Position numbers and translations under genes: made by a program
Source of the DNA: Nocardioides carbamazepini
Lineage (GTDB): Bacteria > Actinomycetota > Actinomycetes > Propionibacteriales > Nocardioidaceae
NCBI RefSeq assembly: GCF_024614185.1
Contig: NZ_JAHTLF010000015.1
Location: 523,650-587,649 of the forward strand
Direction of reading: 5' to 3'
DNA length: 64,000 nucleotides
The notes under the pieces: generated by a model
What the model saw: only the letters and a program-made list of their open reading frames with translations
Told to the model about the DNA's origin: nothing
Databases searched by the model: none
Shown: piece by piece, positions 42,936 to 50,451 of the stretch
Layout: every line of letters starts with the position of its first letter
Position numbering within the stretch: the first letter of the stretch is position 1

Positions 42936-43809
42936 CCTTCCAGTGGAGCCTCGGCGCCGGCAGCGCGGCGATCTCGGGCTCGAGCGCCTCGGCGACCTCG
43001 CGCGGCAGCGGACGGGCGGCCGGGTCCGGCTCGAGCAGGGCGTGGACGACCTTCGCCACCACGGCGGGTACGTCGTCGGGCAGCTCCACCGGTGCCTCGA
43101 GGAGCTGGGGGAAGCGGTCGGCCGCCCCGGCCGCGTCCGGGTCGCCGTCGCGGAACGGGCGGTAGCCCGCGATCGCGTGGAACAGCGTCGCCCCGAGGCC
43201 CCACACGTCGCTCGCCTGACCGGGGACGCCGTACGCCGCGCCGGGCGCGGCCTGCTCCGGAGCCATGTAGGCGTCGGTGCCGATGTGGCCGGTGATCTCT
43301 GCCGCGTGGGCGGCCTGGCGGGCCACCGAGAAGTCGATCAGCCGCGCCGGCGAGCCCATGATCACGTTGCTGGGCTTGAGGTCGAGGTGGCACACGTCGG
43401 CGTGCCGGAAGAAGTGCAGCGCCGAGGCGAGGTCCACCGCCAGCGGGAGGTACTGCTGCGGGGAGAGGCGTCGGTGCCGGCGGATCAGCCCGGCCAGGCT
43501 GGGTCCCTCCACGTGCTCGAGCACGAGGTGCGGGCGCGGCCCGGCGACGTCGTACCGCAGTCCGCGGACGGTGACCGGGTGGTGGGCGACGTCGAGGGCG
43601 GTCGCCTCCCGGACCAGGTTGTCCCGGGTGTGCTCGTCCTGGGCCTCCGCCGGCCGGACGACCTTCACCACGACGGGGCCGTAGGTGATCTCGTCGAACG
43701 CGAGGTAGGCCTCGTACGCCGAGCCACCCCCGAGCAGCCGCAACGCGGTCAGCTCGGGGGTGATCGCGTCACCCTCGGCAAGGTCCCAGGACGACAGCGC
43801 GGCGCTCAT
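42931..43809 (-). CDS. Serine/threonine protein kinase-like protein
   Basis: A 292-residue soluble kinase domain without transmembrane segment or PASTA repeats. Catalytic features are present: glycine loop LLGGGSAYEAY (25-35), lysine in VVVKVV (K49), HLDLKPSN (D143, K145, N148) and DFS in place of DFG (D159). An APE motif is seen in MAPEQAA. It follows the small secreted-protein gene by six bases and probably shares its promoter. Its TGA lies in the terminal inverted unit of the repeat array. Confidence 0.88.
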   Translation of the reverse strand: MSAALSSWDLAEGDAITPELTALRLLGGGSAYEAYLAFDEITYGPVVVKVVRPAEAQDEHTRDNLVREATALDVAHHPVTVRGLRYDVAGPRPHLVLEHVEGPSLAGLIRRHRRLSPQQYLPLAVDLASALHFFRHADVCHLDLKPSNVIMGSPARLIDFSVARQAAHAAEITGHIGTDAYMAPEQAAPGAAYGVPGQASDVWGLGATLFHAIAGYRPFRDGDPDAAGAADRFPQLLEAPVELPDDVPAVVAKVVHALLEPDPAARPLPREVAEALEPEIAALPAPRLHWKG

Positions 43810-43815
43810 CGAAGG

Positions 43816-44232
43816 TCAGCCCCGGGTGTTGTTGCGGCTGCGGTCGTTGGTGTGGTTGCGCGACCAGTCGCGGGTCTTGGGTCCGGGACCGTCGTTGGTC
43901 CAGTCCACCTTGGCCCGGCCGGTGCGGCTGTTGTCGCGACCGCTGCGGTTGCCGGTCCGGCTGCGGTCGCTGCGCGTGTTGGCGGTGTTGGCGGTCCGGG
44001 TGTCCTGGTTCGTCACGTTGGTGTCGTCGTCGGCGGCCCGGGCGCGGAGGTCGTCGCCGTCCGGGTCGTCGTCATCGGCGACGAGCACGATGTCCGGCGT
44101 GTCCTGCTCGCGCTTGACCGCGAGCTTCGTGTCGCCGTCGGCCTGGGCGGGCCAGGCCAGCACGCTGACCGCGACGCCCGTCGCCGTCAGACCGGCCAGG
44201 CCGCTGACCGCGAGCATCAGGGGCTTCTTCAT
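43816..44232 (-). CDS. Small secreted Asp/Arg/Asn-rich protein
   Basis: A 138-residue protein with an N-terminal signal peptide (MKKPLMLAVSGLAGLTATG, likely cleaved after AQA near residue 31), then an acidic stretch ADDDDPDGDD and a low-complexity C-terminus rich in Asn, Thr, Arg, Ser and Asp. No known domain. ATG 44232 has GAGGAGG upstream. It resembles the 40290 protein in being a small exported, compositionally biased protein heading a signalling operon under a matching operator. Confidence 0.75.
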   Translation of the reverse strand: MKKPLMLAVSGLAGLTATGVAVSVLAWPAQADGDTKLAVKREQDTPDIVLVADDDDPDGDDLRARAADDDTNVTNQDTRTANTANTRSDRSRTGNRSGRDNSRTGRAKVDWTNDGPGPKTRDWSRNHTNDRSRNNTRG

Positions 44233-44316
44233 CGGTTCCTCCTCGATCGGTGGGTGTCGACTCCTCGTCGACACCGCAACCATCCCGACCGGGCGTGAGG
44301 CAGGCATGAGTCCTCG

Positions 44317-44332
44317 ATGAGAGGGTTCTCAT
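44317..44332. promoter_or_regulatory. Second copy of the 16-bp operator motif
   Basis: ATGAGAGGGTTCTCAT, which on the minus strand reads ATGAGAACCCTCTCAT, agrees at 14 of 16 positions with 40230-40245. It lies 85 bases upstream of the start of the small secreted-protein/kinase operon; a further ATGAG half-site is at 44306. Confidence 0.6.
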
Positions 44333-44354
44333 GCCCGGGAGCGGCGGAGCTCGC

Positions 44355-44960
44355 TCAGCGCTTGATCTTCGGCGACATCGCCGGCATGCCGTACAGCGTC
44401 ATCCCGGTCGCCAGTGCGTCGTCGTCGTAGCTCGCGTCGGTGAACAGGGCGACGGTCGTCAGCACCGCACCGAACTTGAACCACCGCGGGTTGCCCAGGC
44501 ACGAGCGCGGGATCGCGATCCGCACCGACATGCGGTCGGCACCGACGGTGCGCTTGATCCCGCGGCAGCGACGCGCGTCGTCCTCCATGGAGAACTCCAT
44601 CAGCTCAGTGCTGGAGAACCCCGGCATCTTCGGGGACATCACCATGAACCGGTTGCCCGGGACCCTGAGCATGGCGCTGATCATGAAAGGGCCCGTGAGC
44701 GGCGCGCGCATCCGCATCGTGATGCTCACCTTCCGGGCCTTGTGTGTGCCCGTCACCTGCACGATGTCCCCGTTCGCCTGCTCGGGCAGGGGCGTGACGG
44801 TGATCGAGGTGTCGGTCGTCGCCTGCGTCGTGACGTCGCCGGCCGCGTCGTCGTACGTCCAGCGGTCGGCCTGGGCCGGCGCGGCCAGTGCGACGGTGGC
44901 TCCGGCGACCAGGAGGGACAGGAGGAGGGCGAGGGCGACACGAGGCGACGAGCGGTGCAT
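44355..44960 (-). CDS. Secreted hypothetical protein, 201 aa
   Basis: An exported protein with a clear signal peptide (SSPRVALALLLSLLVAGATV, cleavage near AQA at about residue 32). The mature part looks like a beta-rich domain: WTYDDAAGDVTTQ, GTHKARKVSITMRMRAPL, ending YGMPAMSPKIKR, with two cysteines that could form a disulfide. Similar secreted proteins are common in Nocardioides-type genomes without assigned role. ATG 44960 has AAGG at suitable distance. Confidence 0.7.
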   Translation of the reverse strand: MHRSSPRVALALLLSLLVAGATVALAAPAQADRWTYDDAAGDVTTQATTDTSITVTPLPEQANGDIVQVTGTHKARKVSITMRMRAPLTGPFMISAMLRVPGNRFMVMSPKMPGFSSTELMEFSMEDDARRCRGIKRTVGADRMSVRIAIPRSCLGNPRWFKFGAVLTTVALFTDASYDDDALATGMTLYGMPAMSPKIKR

Positions 44961-45060
44961 GGCGATCACCTTGGCACAGTTTCTGTCGACCTGTTGGCAG
45001 AACCGAGAAGGCCATCGCGACACCCTGGTGGCGGTGCGCCGCCAAACCGCGAGGACGCGG

Positions 45061-45480
45061 TCAGCGCAGCGCGATGCGCGTCTGGGTCTGCGATGCCCGT
45101 CCCGTGGTCTTCAGCTCACGCAGGAGCTGGTCGAGGGCCCGCATGTCACGGACCCGGATGTGAAGGAGATAGTCGTAGGGGCCGGTGACGTGCACCGCAT
45201 CGGCAACCGCCCGGTGTCGTCCGGCCCAGGCGAGGAACTCCGCGGAGTCCGATTCCGGGGGCAGCCGGACATCGATGAACCCCTCGATCCCGGCATCGGG
45301 CTCCGGTGTCTCCTGGGCGAGGATCGCCCGGTAGCCGACGATCACCCCCTGGGCCTCGAGCCGGCGGATCCTGGCGGCGGTGGCGTTGGTGCTCAGTCCG
45401 ATCTCGCCGCCGATCCGGCTGAACGAAGCGCGCCCGTCCGCGACAAGTATCTCCACGATCCGGGCATCGAGCTCGTCCAT
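45061..45480 (-). CDS. Lrp/AsnC-family transcriptional regulator
   Basis: A 139-residue feast/famine regulator: N-terminal helix-turn-helix (DARIVEILVADGRASFSRIG, STNATAARIRRLEAQGVI) and C-terminal RAM domain (IDVRLPP, VTGPYDYLLHIRVRDM) that binds an amino acid. It is divergent from the LysE-type exporter with a 69-base spacer, so it probably controls that exporter in response to an amino acid. Confidence 0.92.
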   Translation of the reverse strand: MDELDARIVEILVADGRASFSRIGGEIGLSTNATAARIRRLEAQGVIVGYRAILAQETPEPDAGIEGFIDVRLPPESDSAEFLAWAGRHRAVADAVHVTGPYDYLLHIRVRDMRALDQLLRELKTTGRASQTQTRIALR

Positions 45481-45549
45481 GCCTCAAAGATAGAGGTGCC
45501 GACTGCATGATTCTCCGGCCGTGGTCATGGCCTCGGGCAGGGTGCCGCC

Positions 45550-46170
45550 ATGGGCATCACAGAAGCGATCGGAAGTGGCGTGCTCGCCGGCCTCGCCCTG
45601 GCCGTTCCCTTGGGCGCGATCGGCGTGTTGCTGCTGCGCGAAGGCAGCCGGTACGGGACGCGTCGAGCACTGCCCGCGGCGCTGGCCGTGGCTACCGTGG
45701 ACGTCCTCTACTGCGCGCTGGCAGTCCTCCTCGGTGCTGCCGCCGCACCGGTCGTGTCCCGGCTCGAGCCATGGCCGGCGATCGTCGGCGGATTGCTCCT
45801 GGTCGCGATCGGCACCCAGGGGTTGGCGCGGGTGCGCCGCGTGGCGTCGGAGGGGCCGGTCGAGGATCTCGGACGGGGAGTGGGACGGTTCGCACGGTTC
45901 TTCATGCTCACTCTCATCAACCCGGCCACGCTGGTCTACTTCACCGCGATCATCGCGGGCTTGGGCGCCCTGACCGCCGGTCCGGCGACGGCCGCCGTGT
46001 TCGTGGCCGGCGTCGGGCTCTCGTCGCTGGCCTGGCAGGCGCTCCTGATCGCGGCGGGCGGCATCCTCCACGGCAGGTCGAGCCCGCGTGGACACCTCGT
46101 CACCCACGTCGCTGGCTCCGCGGTCGTCGGCATCCTCGGGATCGCGCTGATCGTCAACGCCGTGCACTGA
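45550..46170 (+). CDS. LysE-family amino-acid exporter
   Basis: A 206-residue protein with about six helices and the family pattern GVLAGLALAVPLGAIGVLLLREG at the N-terminus and LTLINPATLVYFTAIIAGLG in the middle. LysE/RhtB proteins export amino acids such as lysine, arginine or homoserine. Substrate is not predictable. Regulated probably by the divergent Lrp protein. Confidence 0.9.
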   Translation: MGITEAIGSGVLAGLALAVPLGAIGVLLLREGSRYGTRRALPAALAVATVDVLYCALAVLLGAAAAPVVSRLEPWPAIVGGLLLVAIGTQGLARVRRVASEGPVEDLGRGVGRFARFFMLTLINPATLVYFTAIIAGLGALTAGPATAAVFVAGVGLSSLAWQALLIAAGGILHGRSSPRGHLVTHVAGSAVVGILGIALIVNAVH

Positions 46171-46182
46171 GGCCTCGACCCA

Positions 46183-46221
46183 GAGTTGGACACTGATACA
46201 ATTTGTACTCGTGTCCAACTC
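46183..46221. promoter_or_regulatory. 39-bp palindromic operator of the FBP/TetR operon
   Basis: GAGTTGGACAC (46183) and GTGTCCAACTC (46211) are exact complements, and TACAA-T-TTGTA sits at the centre (46197-46207) on the same axis. Sixteen of nineteen positions in each half pair. It lies 15 bases before the ATG of the FBP-domain gene, whose downstream partner encodes a TetR regulator, so autoregulation is very likely. Confidence 0.8.
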
Positions 46222-46236
46222 CGAGGAGGCAACGCA

Positions 46237-46761
46237 ATGCGCCCCCTGACCCGCGACGAGGTACGTCGCTGCGTCATGAACCTGTACCCCGCGACCGCAC
46301 GGGTCCGCCTGCCCGCGTGGTTCGACGACACCCGCTGGGAGCGGATCGACTACCTCGGGTGGCGCGACACCCGGGCCTACCAGCGCGCGTACCTGGTCGC
46401 GGACGTCGACGGCGAGGCGGCCGGCGTGCTCCTGCGACAGAACCCCAGCCAGCCGGCCCTCGCCTCCCGCGCCGTCATGTGCGACCTGTGCCGGTTCACC
46501 CGTCGGTTCAACGAGGTCTCGCTCTTCACCGCGCCGCGCGCCTCCCAGGACAAGCGCCGGCGGCTGAGCACCGTGGGACTCCTGCTGTGCACGGACCTGG
46601 CCTGCGTCCGTAATGTGCACCGCACGCCGACGACCGGCCCTCACGACCCACCCCCGGAGCAGATCATCGAGAACCGACGCAGTGGACTGCGCGCCCGCAC
46701 CATCGACTTCCTGCGCTCGGTGCCCGACACCGAGAGCATCACGCGGCGGCCGGGCCGGTGA
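46237..46761 (+). CDS. FBP-domain (elongation factor G-binding, treble-clef) protein
   Basis: A 174-residue protein resembling the FBP_C family: a zinc treble clef formed by CDLC and CTDLAC with the intervening TRRFNEVSLFTAPRA segment. In FusB/FusC such a domain binds EF-G and frees it from fusidic acid-stalled ribosomes; actinobacterial homologs are mostly uncharacterised. ATG 46237 follows GAGGAGG. It shares a four-base overlap with the TetR gene. Confidence 0.82.
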   Translation: MRPLTRDEVRRCVMNLYPATARVRLPAWFDDTRWERIDYLGWRDTRAYQRAYLVADVDGEAAGVLLRQNPSQPALASRAVMCDLCRFTRRFNEVSLFTAPRASQDKRRRLSTVGLLLCTDLACVRNVHRTPTTGPHDPPPEQIIENRRSGLRARTIDFLRSVPDTESITRRPGR

Positions 46762-47324
46762 GCTACCTGGCCCGTGCCGCGCGGCGTCAGTCGATCGTGG
46801 ACGCGGCGGCCGCTGTCGTGGCCCGCGACGGCCTGAGCGCCGTGACCGCCCGGGTCGTGGCCGAGGAGCTGCGCGGCTCCCCCGGCCAGATCCACCACCA
46901 CTTCGCCTCGACCGACGAGCTGGCCGCGGAGGCGTGGCGCCACTACGCACGGGCGGAGATCGAGACCTACCGGCACGAGATCACCGGTCTCGCCGCGGGC
47001 GCCGCCCTCGCCCTGTTCTTCGCCGACCTGGTGGGCGAGGAGGGCCAGGAAGGAACGGCCCTCGACCGCTGGGCGGAGGCGGGGGCGCACGCCCAGCTGC
47101 GACCGCTCGTCGGCGCCAGCTACCTGGAGACCCTGGCCGACCTCACCGACGTGCTCGCCGCCGTCCTGGCCGCCGTCCACCCCGACCGGGCCCAGGCACG
47201 CCAGGCTGCCGGCCGCCTGCTCATGCTCGGCGTCGGCCTCGCCGGGACCACCCGCATCCACGGGACCCCGCCCGTTCCGGTGCAGGCCGTGATGCGGTCC
47301 GCGATCGACGCCGAGACCAGCTGA
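46758..47324 (+). CDS. TetR-family regulator
   Basis: A 188-residue repressor with the N-terminal helix-turn-helix RQSIVDAAAAVVARDGL...VVAEELRGSPGQIHHHFAS and a helical ligand domain. GTG 46758 overlaps the FBP gene stop. It most likely binds the 39-bp palindrome upstream of the operon. Ligand unknown. Confidence 0.9.
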   Translation: MSYLARAARRQSIVDAAAAVVARDGLSAVTARVVAEELRGSPGQIHHHFASTDELAAEAWRHYARAEIETYRHEITGLAAGAALALFFADLVGEEGQEGTALDRWAEAGAHAQLRPLVGASYLETLADLTDVLAAVLAAVHPDRAQARQAAGRLLMLGVGLAGTTRIHGTPPVPVQAVMRSAIDAETS

Positions 47325-47354
47325 CCTGCCGCGCGCACGAAGCCGCGCGTCGAG

Positions 47355-47426
47355 TGGGCGCAGAGGGGATCGAACCCCCGACCACCTCGTTGTAAGCGAG
47401 GGGCTCTACCGCTGAGCTATACGCCC
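47355..47426 (-). tRNA. tRNA-Val (UAC)
   Basis: The minus strand reads GGGCGTATAGCTCAGCGG at the 5' end, has the anticodon stem-loop CCTCG-CTTACAA-CGAGG (anticodon TAC), a T arm GGGGGTTCGATCCCC and acceptor TGCGCCC with discriminator A. All stems pair; CCA is not encoded. Length 72. Confidence 0.95.
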
Positions 47427-47493
47427 CGAAGCCGGGACAGCGTACCGAAGCCGCACCAGAGCGCCGAAACGAGCGGCCAACGCGGCTCGTGCC

Positions 47494-47538
47494 AAAAAAA
47501 GTCGAACCGCCGGCGTCTCGGGTCGCCAGCGGTTCGAC
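47494..47538 (-). terminator. Rho-independent terminator of the ahpE operon
   Basis: GTCGAACCGC and GCGGTTCGAC (47501-47510, 47529-47538) form a 10-bp stem with inner GGCG/CGCC pairs, and seven A residues at 47494-47500 give a T-run on the minus strand. About 100 bases downstream of ahpE. The rest of 47427-47635 shows no gene. Confidence 0.85.
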
Positions 47539-47635
47539 GAGTAGAAGATTAGCGGCCGGATCGGGCCCATCCAACCGGTAGCGCAGAAATAGTTGAAAAA
47601 TGACCCAAACTGACTACGCGAACGGGCCGAACGGC

Positions 47636-48136
47636 CTAGCCCGCGGCCGCCCGCAGCGCGTCGAGCAGGTCGTCGGCGCTCCGCGCGGCGGGCTTCGGGT
47701 TGTGCACGGCCCAGGACAGACGGCCCGCCTTGTCGATGACGTACGACGACCGCTCGGGGCTGCCGCCGCGCTCGTCGAAGACGCCGTACGCCCGCGCGAC
47801 GGCGCCGTGCGGCCAGAAGTCGCTGAGCAGCCCGAAGTTGAGGCCGTCGGCGTCGCTGAACGCACGGAGGGCATAGACGGGGTCGCAGGAGATCGCGAGC
47901 ACCTCGGTGTCGAAGGTCAAGAACTCGTCGAGCCGGGTGCGGATGCCGTGCATCTCGCCACTGCAGACGCCGCTGAACGCGAAGGGGTAGAAGACGAGCG
48001 CCACCGCCTTGACCCCGCGGTACGACGACAGCGTGACGTCCTGCCCGAACTGGTCGCGCAGCGTGAAGTCGGGGGCGAGGCCCCCGAGCTCGATGCCGAT
48101 CGCGGCGCTGGCTGGTCCGGCCACGTCCGGCCTCAT
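47636..48136 (-). CDS. ahpE: Peroxiredoxin, AhpE type
   Basis: One-cysteine peroxiredoxin that reduces hydroperoxides and peroxynitrite. The 166-residue protein has the catalytic motif VFYPFAFSGVCSGEM (peroxidatic C58) and LLSDFWPHGAVARAYGVF, as in M. tuberculosis AhpE (Rv2238c), also found next to a DUF3052 gene. ATG 48136 overlaps the ligase stop; a downstream GTG (codon 5) would fit homolog length slightly better. Confidence 0.9.
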   Translation of the reverse strand: MRPDVAGPASAAIGIELGGLAPDFTLRDQFGQDVTLSSYRGVKAVALVFYPFAFSGVCSGEMHGIRTRLDEFLTFDTEVLAISCDPVYALRAFSDADGLNFGLLSDFWPHGAVARAYGVFDERGGSPERSSYVIDKAGRLSWAVHNPKPAARSADDLLDALRAAAG

Positions 48137-49830
48137 CCGGTGGTTCCGGGAGCGTCGGGCGTGTCCGACGTGTCGGACGCGGCTGACGTCGCGGTGACAT
48201 CGAACGCGGCGAGCTCACGCTTGAGGACCTTGCCCGTCGCGTTGCGGGGCAGCTCGTCGAGGAACACGATCTCGCGCGGCACCTTGAACCGGGCGAGGCG
48301 CTGCTTGACGAGGTCCTTGAGCTCCTCGGCGCTGACCGGCTCGGTCTCGGGGACGCGGACCACGAAGGCGCGCAGCCGCTTGCCGAAGTCGGGGTCGTCG
48401 ATGCCGATGGCGGCGACCTCGGAGACCCGGTCGTGGGCGGCCAGGCAGTCCTCGACCTCCTTGGGGAAGACGTTCTCGCCGCCGGAGACGATCATCTCGT
48501 CGTCGCGGCCCTCGACGTACAGCCGGCCCTCGGCGTCGAACCGCCCGACGTCCCCGGACGACATCAGCCCGTCGATCATCTCCTTGCCGCCGCCGCCGGT
48601 GTAGCCCTCGATCTGCAGGCTGTTGCCGACGAAGATCCGCCCGGACTCCCCCACCGGCAGCTCCCGGCCGTCGGTGTCGAGGATCCGCACGACGGTCTGG
48701 TGCGGCAGCCGGCCGGCGCAACCGGGCGCCTCGCGCAGGTCCTGCGGGGAGGCGATCGAGGCCCAGGCGACCTCGGTGGAGCCGTAGATCGAGTAGAGGT
48801 TGTCGCCGAAGCGGTCCATCCACTGGGTCGGCAGGTCGCCCGGCAGGGCGGAGCCGGAGGACGCGACGGCCTTGAGGTGCGGCAGCGGGTACCTGTCCAG
48901 GACGTCGGCAGGCAGGGCGAGGATCCGCTGCAGCATCACCGGGATGACCGCGAAGGAGTCGCACTCCTCGTCGTGGAGCAGGCGCAGCGCGTCCTCGGGG
49001 TCGAACCTGCGGGTCAACACGAGCGTGGTGCCGAGCATCATCGCCAGCTGGTAGTGCGCGAAGCCCCAGGTGTGGAACAGCGGAGCCGCCACGTGGCACT
49101 TCCAGCCGCTGCGCAGCGGCATCCGCGACAGCAGCGAGATCGCCGCCGGCAGGCCGCCCTGGGGGCGCGGGGCGCCCTTCGGCGTGCCGGTCGTGCCCGA
49201 GGTCAGGATGATGGTGCGGCCCTTGCCGGCGGGCGGCGCGAGGTCGTCGGTCCGGCCGGCGGTCAGGCCGGCCGCGATCAGGCCCTCCAGGCTGTCCTCC
49301 CCCGGCGAGCCATCGGTCCACCCGAGCACCCGGTCGGCGATGTCGGCGCCGGCGAGCAGGTCGGCGAACTCCTCGTCGTGGACGACGACCCGCGGCTGCT
49401 CCCGCGCGATCACGTCGGCCAGCTGGGGGCCGGCGAACGCGGTGTTGAGGTAGAGCACGTCGGCACCGAGCTTGCTGATCGCGATGGACGCCTCGATGAA
49501 CCCCCGGTGGTTGCGGCACATCACCGCCACGCCGTCACCGGGACGCACCCCGCGGGCGCGCAGCCCGTGCGCGAGGGCGTTGGTGCGCGACTGCAGCTCA
49601 CCGAAGGTGAGCGAGCCGCGCTCGTCGATGATCGCGGTCTGCGTCGGCATCCGCAGCGCGATGGTCTTGAACCCGCCCGCGGGCGTGGTGCTCCACCGGC
49701 GCAGCGCGTTGGCCATGCCGGCGACGACCAGCGGCGAGTAGGGACGGACGATGCCCGACTCGGTCAGGATCTTGAGGCTGGTACCGGCGTCCTTGACCCG
49801 GCCGGTGAGCCGGTTGGCGAGCGTCCCCAT
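48133..49830 (-). CDS. FadD-like fatty acyl-CoA/AMP ligase
   Basis: A 565-residue ANL enzyme with IILTSGTTGTPKGAPR, YSIYGSTEVAW, MSSGDVGRFDAEGRLYVEG and the catalytic lysine in RNATGKVLKREL. The N-terminal 60 residues preceding the AMP-binding core are of the mycobacterial FadD type. The C-terminal tail is Thr/Ser/Asp-rich. ATG 49830 is preferred over GTG 49848. Co-transcribed between DUF3052 and ahpE. Acyl substrate unknown. Confidence 0.88.
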   Translation of the reverse strand: MGTLANRLTGRVKDAGTSLKILTESGIVRPYSPLVVAGMANALRRWSTTPAGGFKTIALRMPTQTAIIDERGSLTFGELQSRTNALAHGLRARGVRPGDGVAVMCRNHRGFIEASIAISKLGADVLYLNTAFAGPQLADVIAREQPRVVVHDEEFADLLAGADIADRVLGWTDGSPGEDSLEGLIAAGLTAGRTDDLAPPAGKGRTIILTSGTTGTPKGAPRPQGGLPAAISLLSRMPLRSGWKCHVAAPLFHTWGFAHYQLAMMLGTTLVLTRRFDPEDALRLLHDEECDSFAVIPVMLQRILALPADVLDRYPLPHLKAVASSGSALPGDLPTQWMDRFGDNLYSIYGSTEVAWASIASPQDLREAPGCAGRLPHQTVVRILDTDGRELPVGESGRIFVGNSLQIEGYTGGGGKEMIDGLMSSGDVGRFDAEGRLYVEGRDDEMIVSGGENVFPKEVEDCLAAHDRVSEVAAIGIDDPDFGKRLRAFVVRVPETEPVSAEELKDLVKQRLARFKVPREIVFLDELPRNATGKVLKRELAAFDVTATSAASDTSDTPDAPGTTG

Positions 49831-49852
49831 GGCTCTATTGAAGCCCACCGGG

Positions 49853-50290
49853 TCAGGTGATCGACTTCGGCGCCACCAGTCGAGTCGCTGCCCAGTCCTT
49901 GCTGACGGCCGCGGCGGTGGTCTGGGAGAGCCCGGCGATGGGCGCCGCCTCGGCGATGTCGGCCGCGTCGACGGCGCCGGGACGCCCGATCTTCGGGGTC
50001 AGCAGCCAGATCACGCCGCCGCCGACGAGATCGGTGAGGGCGTCGACGAGACCGTCGACCAGGTCGCCGTCGTCGCTGCGCCACCACAACAGGGCCGCGT
50101 CGACGACATTGCCGTAGTCGCCGTCGACCAGGTCGCTGTCGATGGCGTCCTCGATCGCGACGCGCAGCTCGTCATCGGAGTCGTTGTCCCAGCCGAGCTC
50201 CTGGACCACCTGCCCCTGCTTGAGGCCCATCCTCTCGGCGGGTCCGGTCGGGCCGGATGCGCTGGTGCCGCCGGTGGCGGTCGAAGTCAC
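49853..50290 (-). CDS. DUF3052 family protein
   Basis: A 145-residue actinobacterial protein of unknown function. Conserved pieces are ERMGLKQGQVVQELGWDND, ALLWWRSDDGDLVDGLVD and VIWLLTPKIGRPGAVDA with a final SKDWAATRLVAPK. Orthologs lie next to aceE in mycobacteria (Rv2239c), as here. GTG 50290 follows GGAGGAAAA, a strong ribosome site. Confidence 0.9.
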   Translation of the reverse strand: MTSTATGGTSASGPTGPAERMGLKQGQVVQELGWDNDSDDELRVAIEDAIDSDLVDGDYGNVVDAALLWWRSDDGDLVDGLVDALTDLVGGGVIWLLTPKIGRPGAVDAADIAEAAPIAGLSQTTAAAVSKDWAATRLVAPKSIT

Positions 50291-50451
50291 GGTGTTTTCC
50301 TCCACGGTTTCGGGTACGACGAACATCCCGCTGTGCGCGGGTTGGGGAGTAGTCCAGCGGAGTCGGGGGCCGCGGCGCAACCCTCCGGCCCCAGAACGGC
50401 CCGGTTCCTGTACCCACGGGTAGATTTTCTGCCCATCGAGGAGGTGCAACG

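Noticed and set aside
46187..46202. TTGGAC and TACAAT as a -35/-10 promoter before the FBP gene.
   Set aside because: The two hexamers are only four bases apart; they are parts of the 39-bp palindrome instead.
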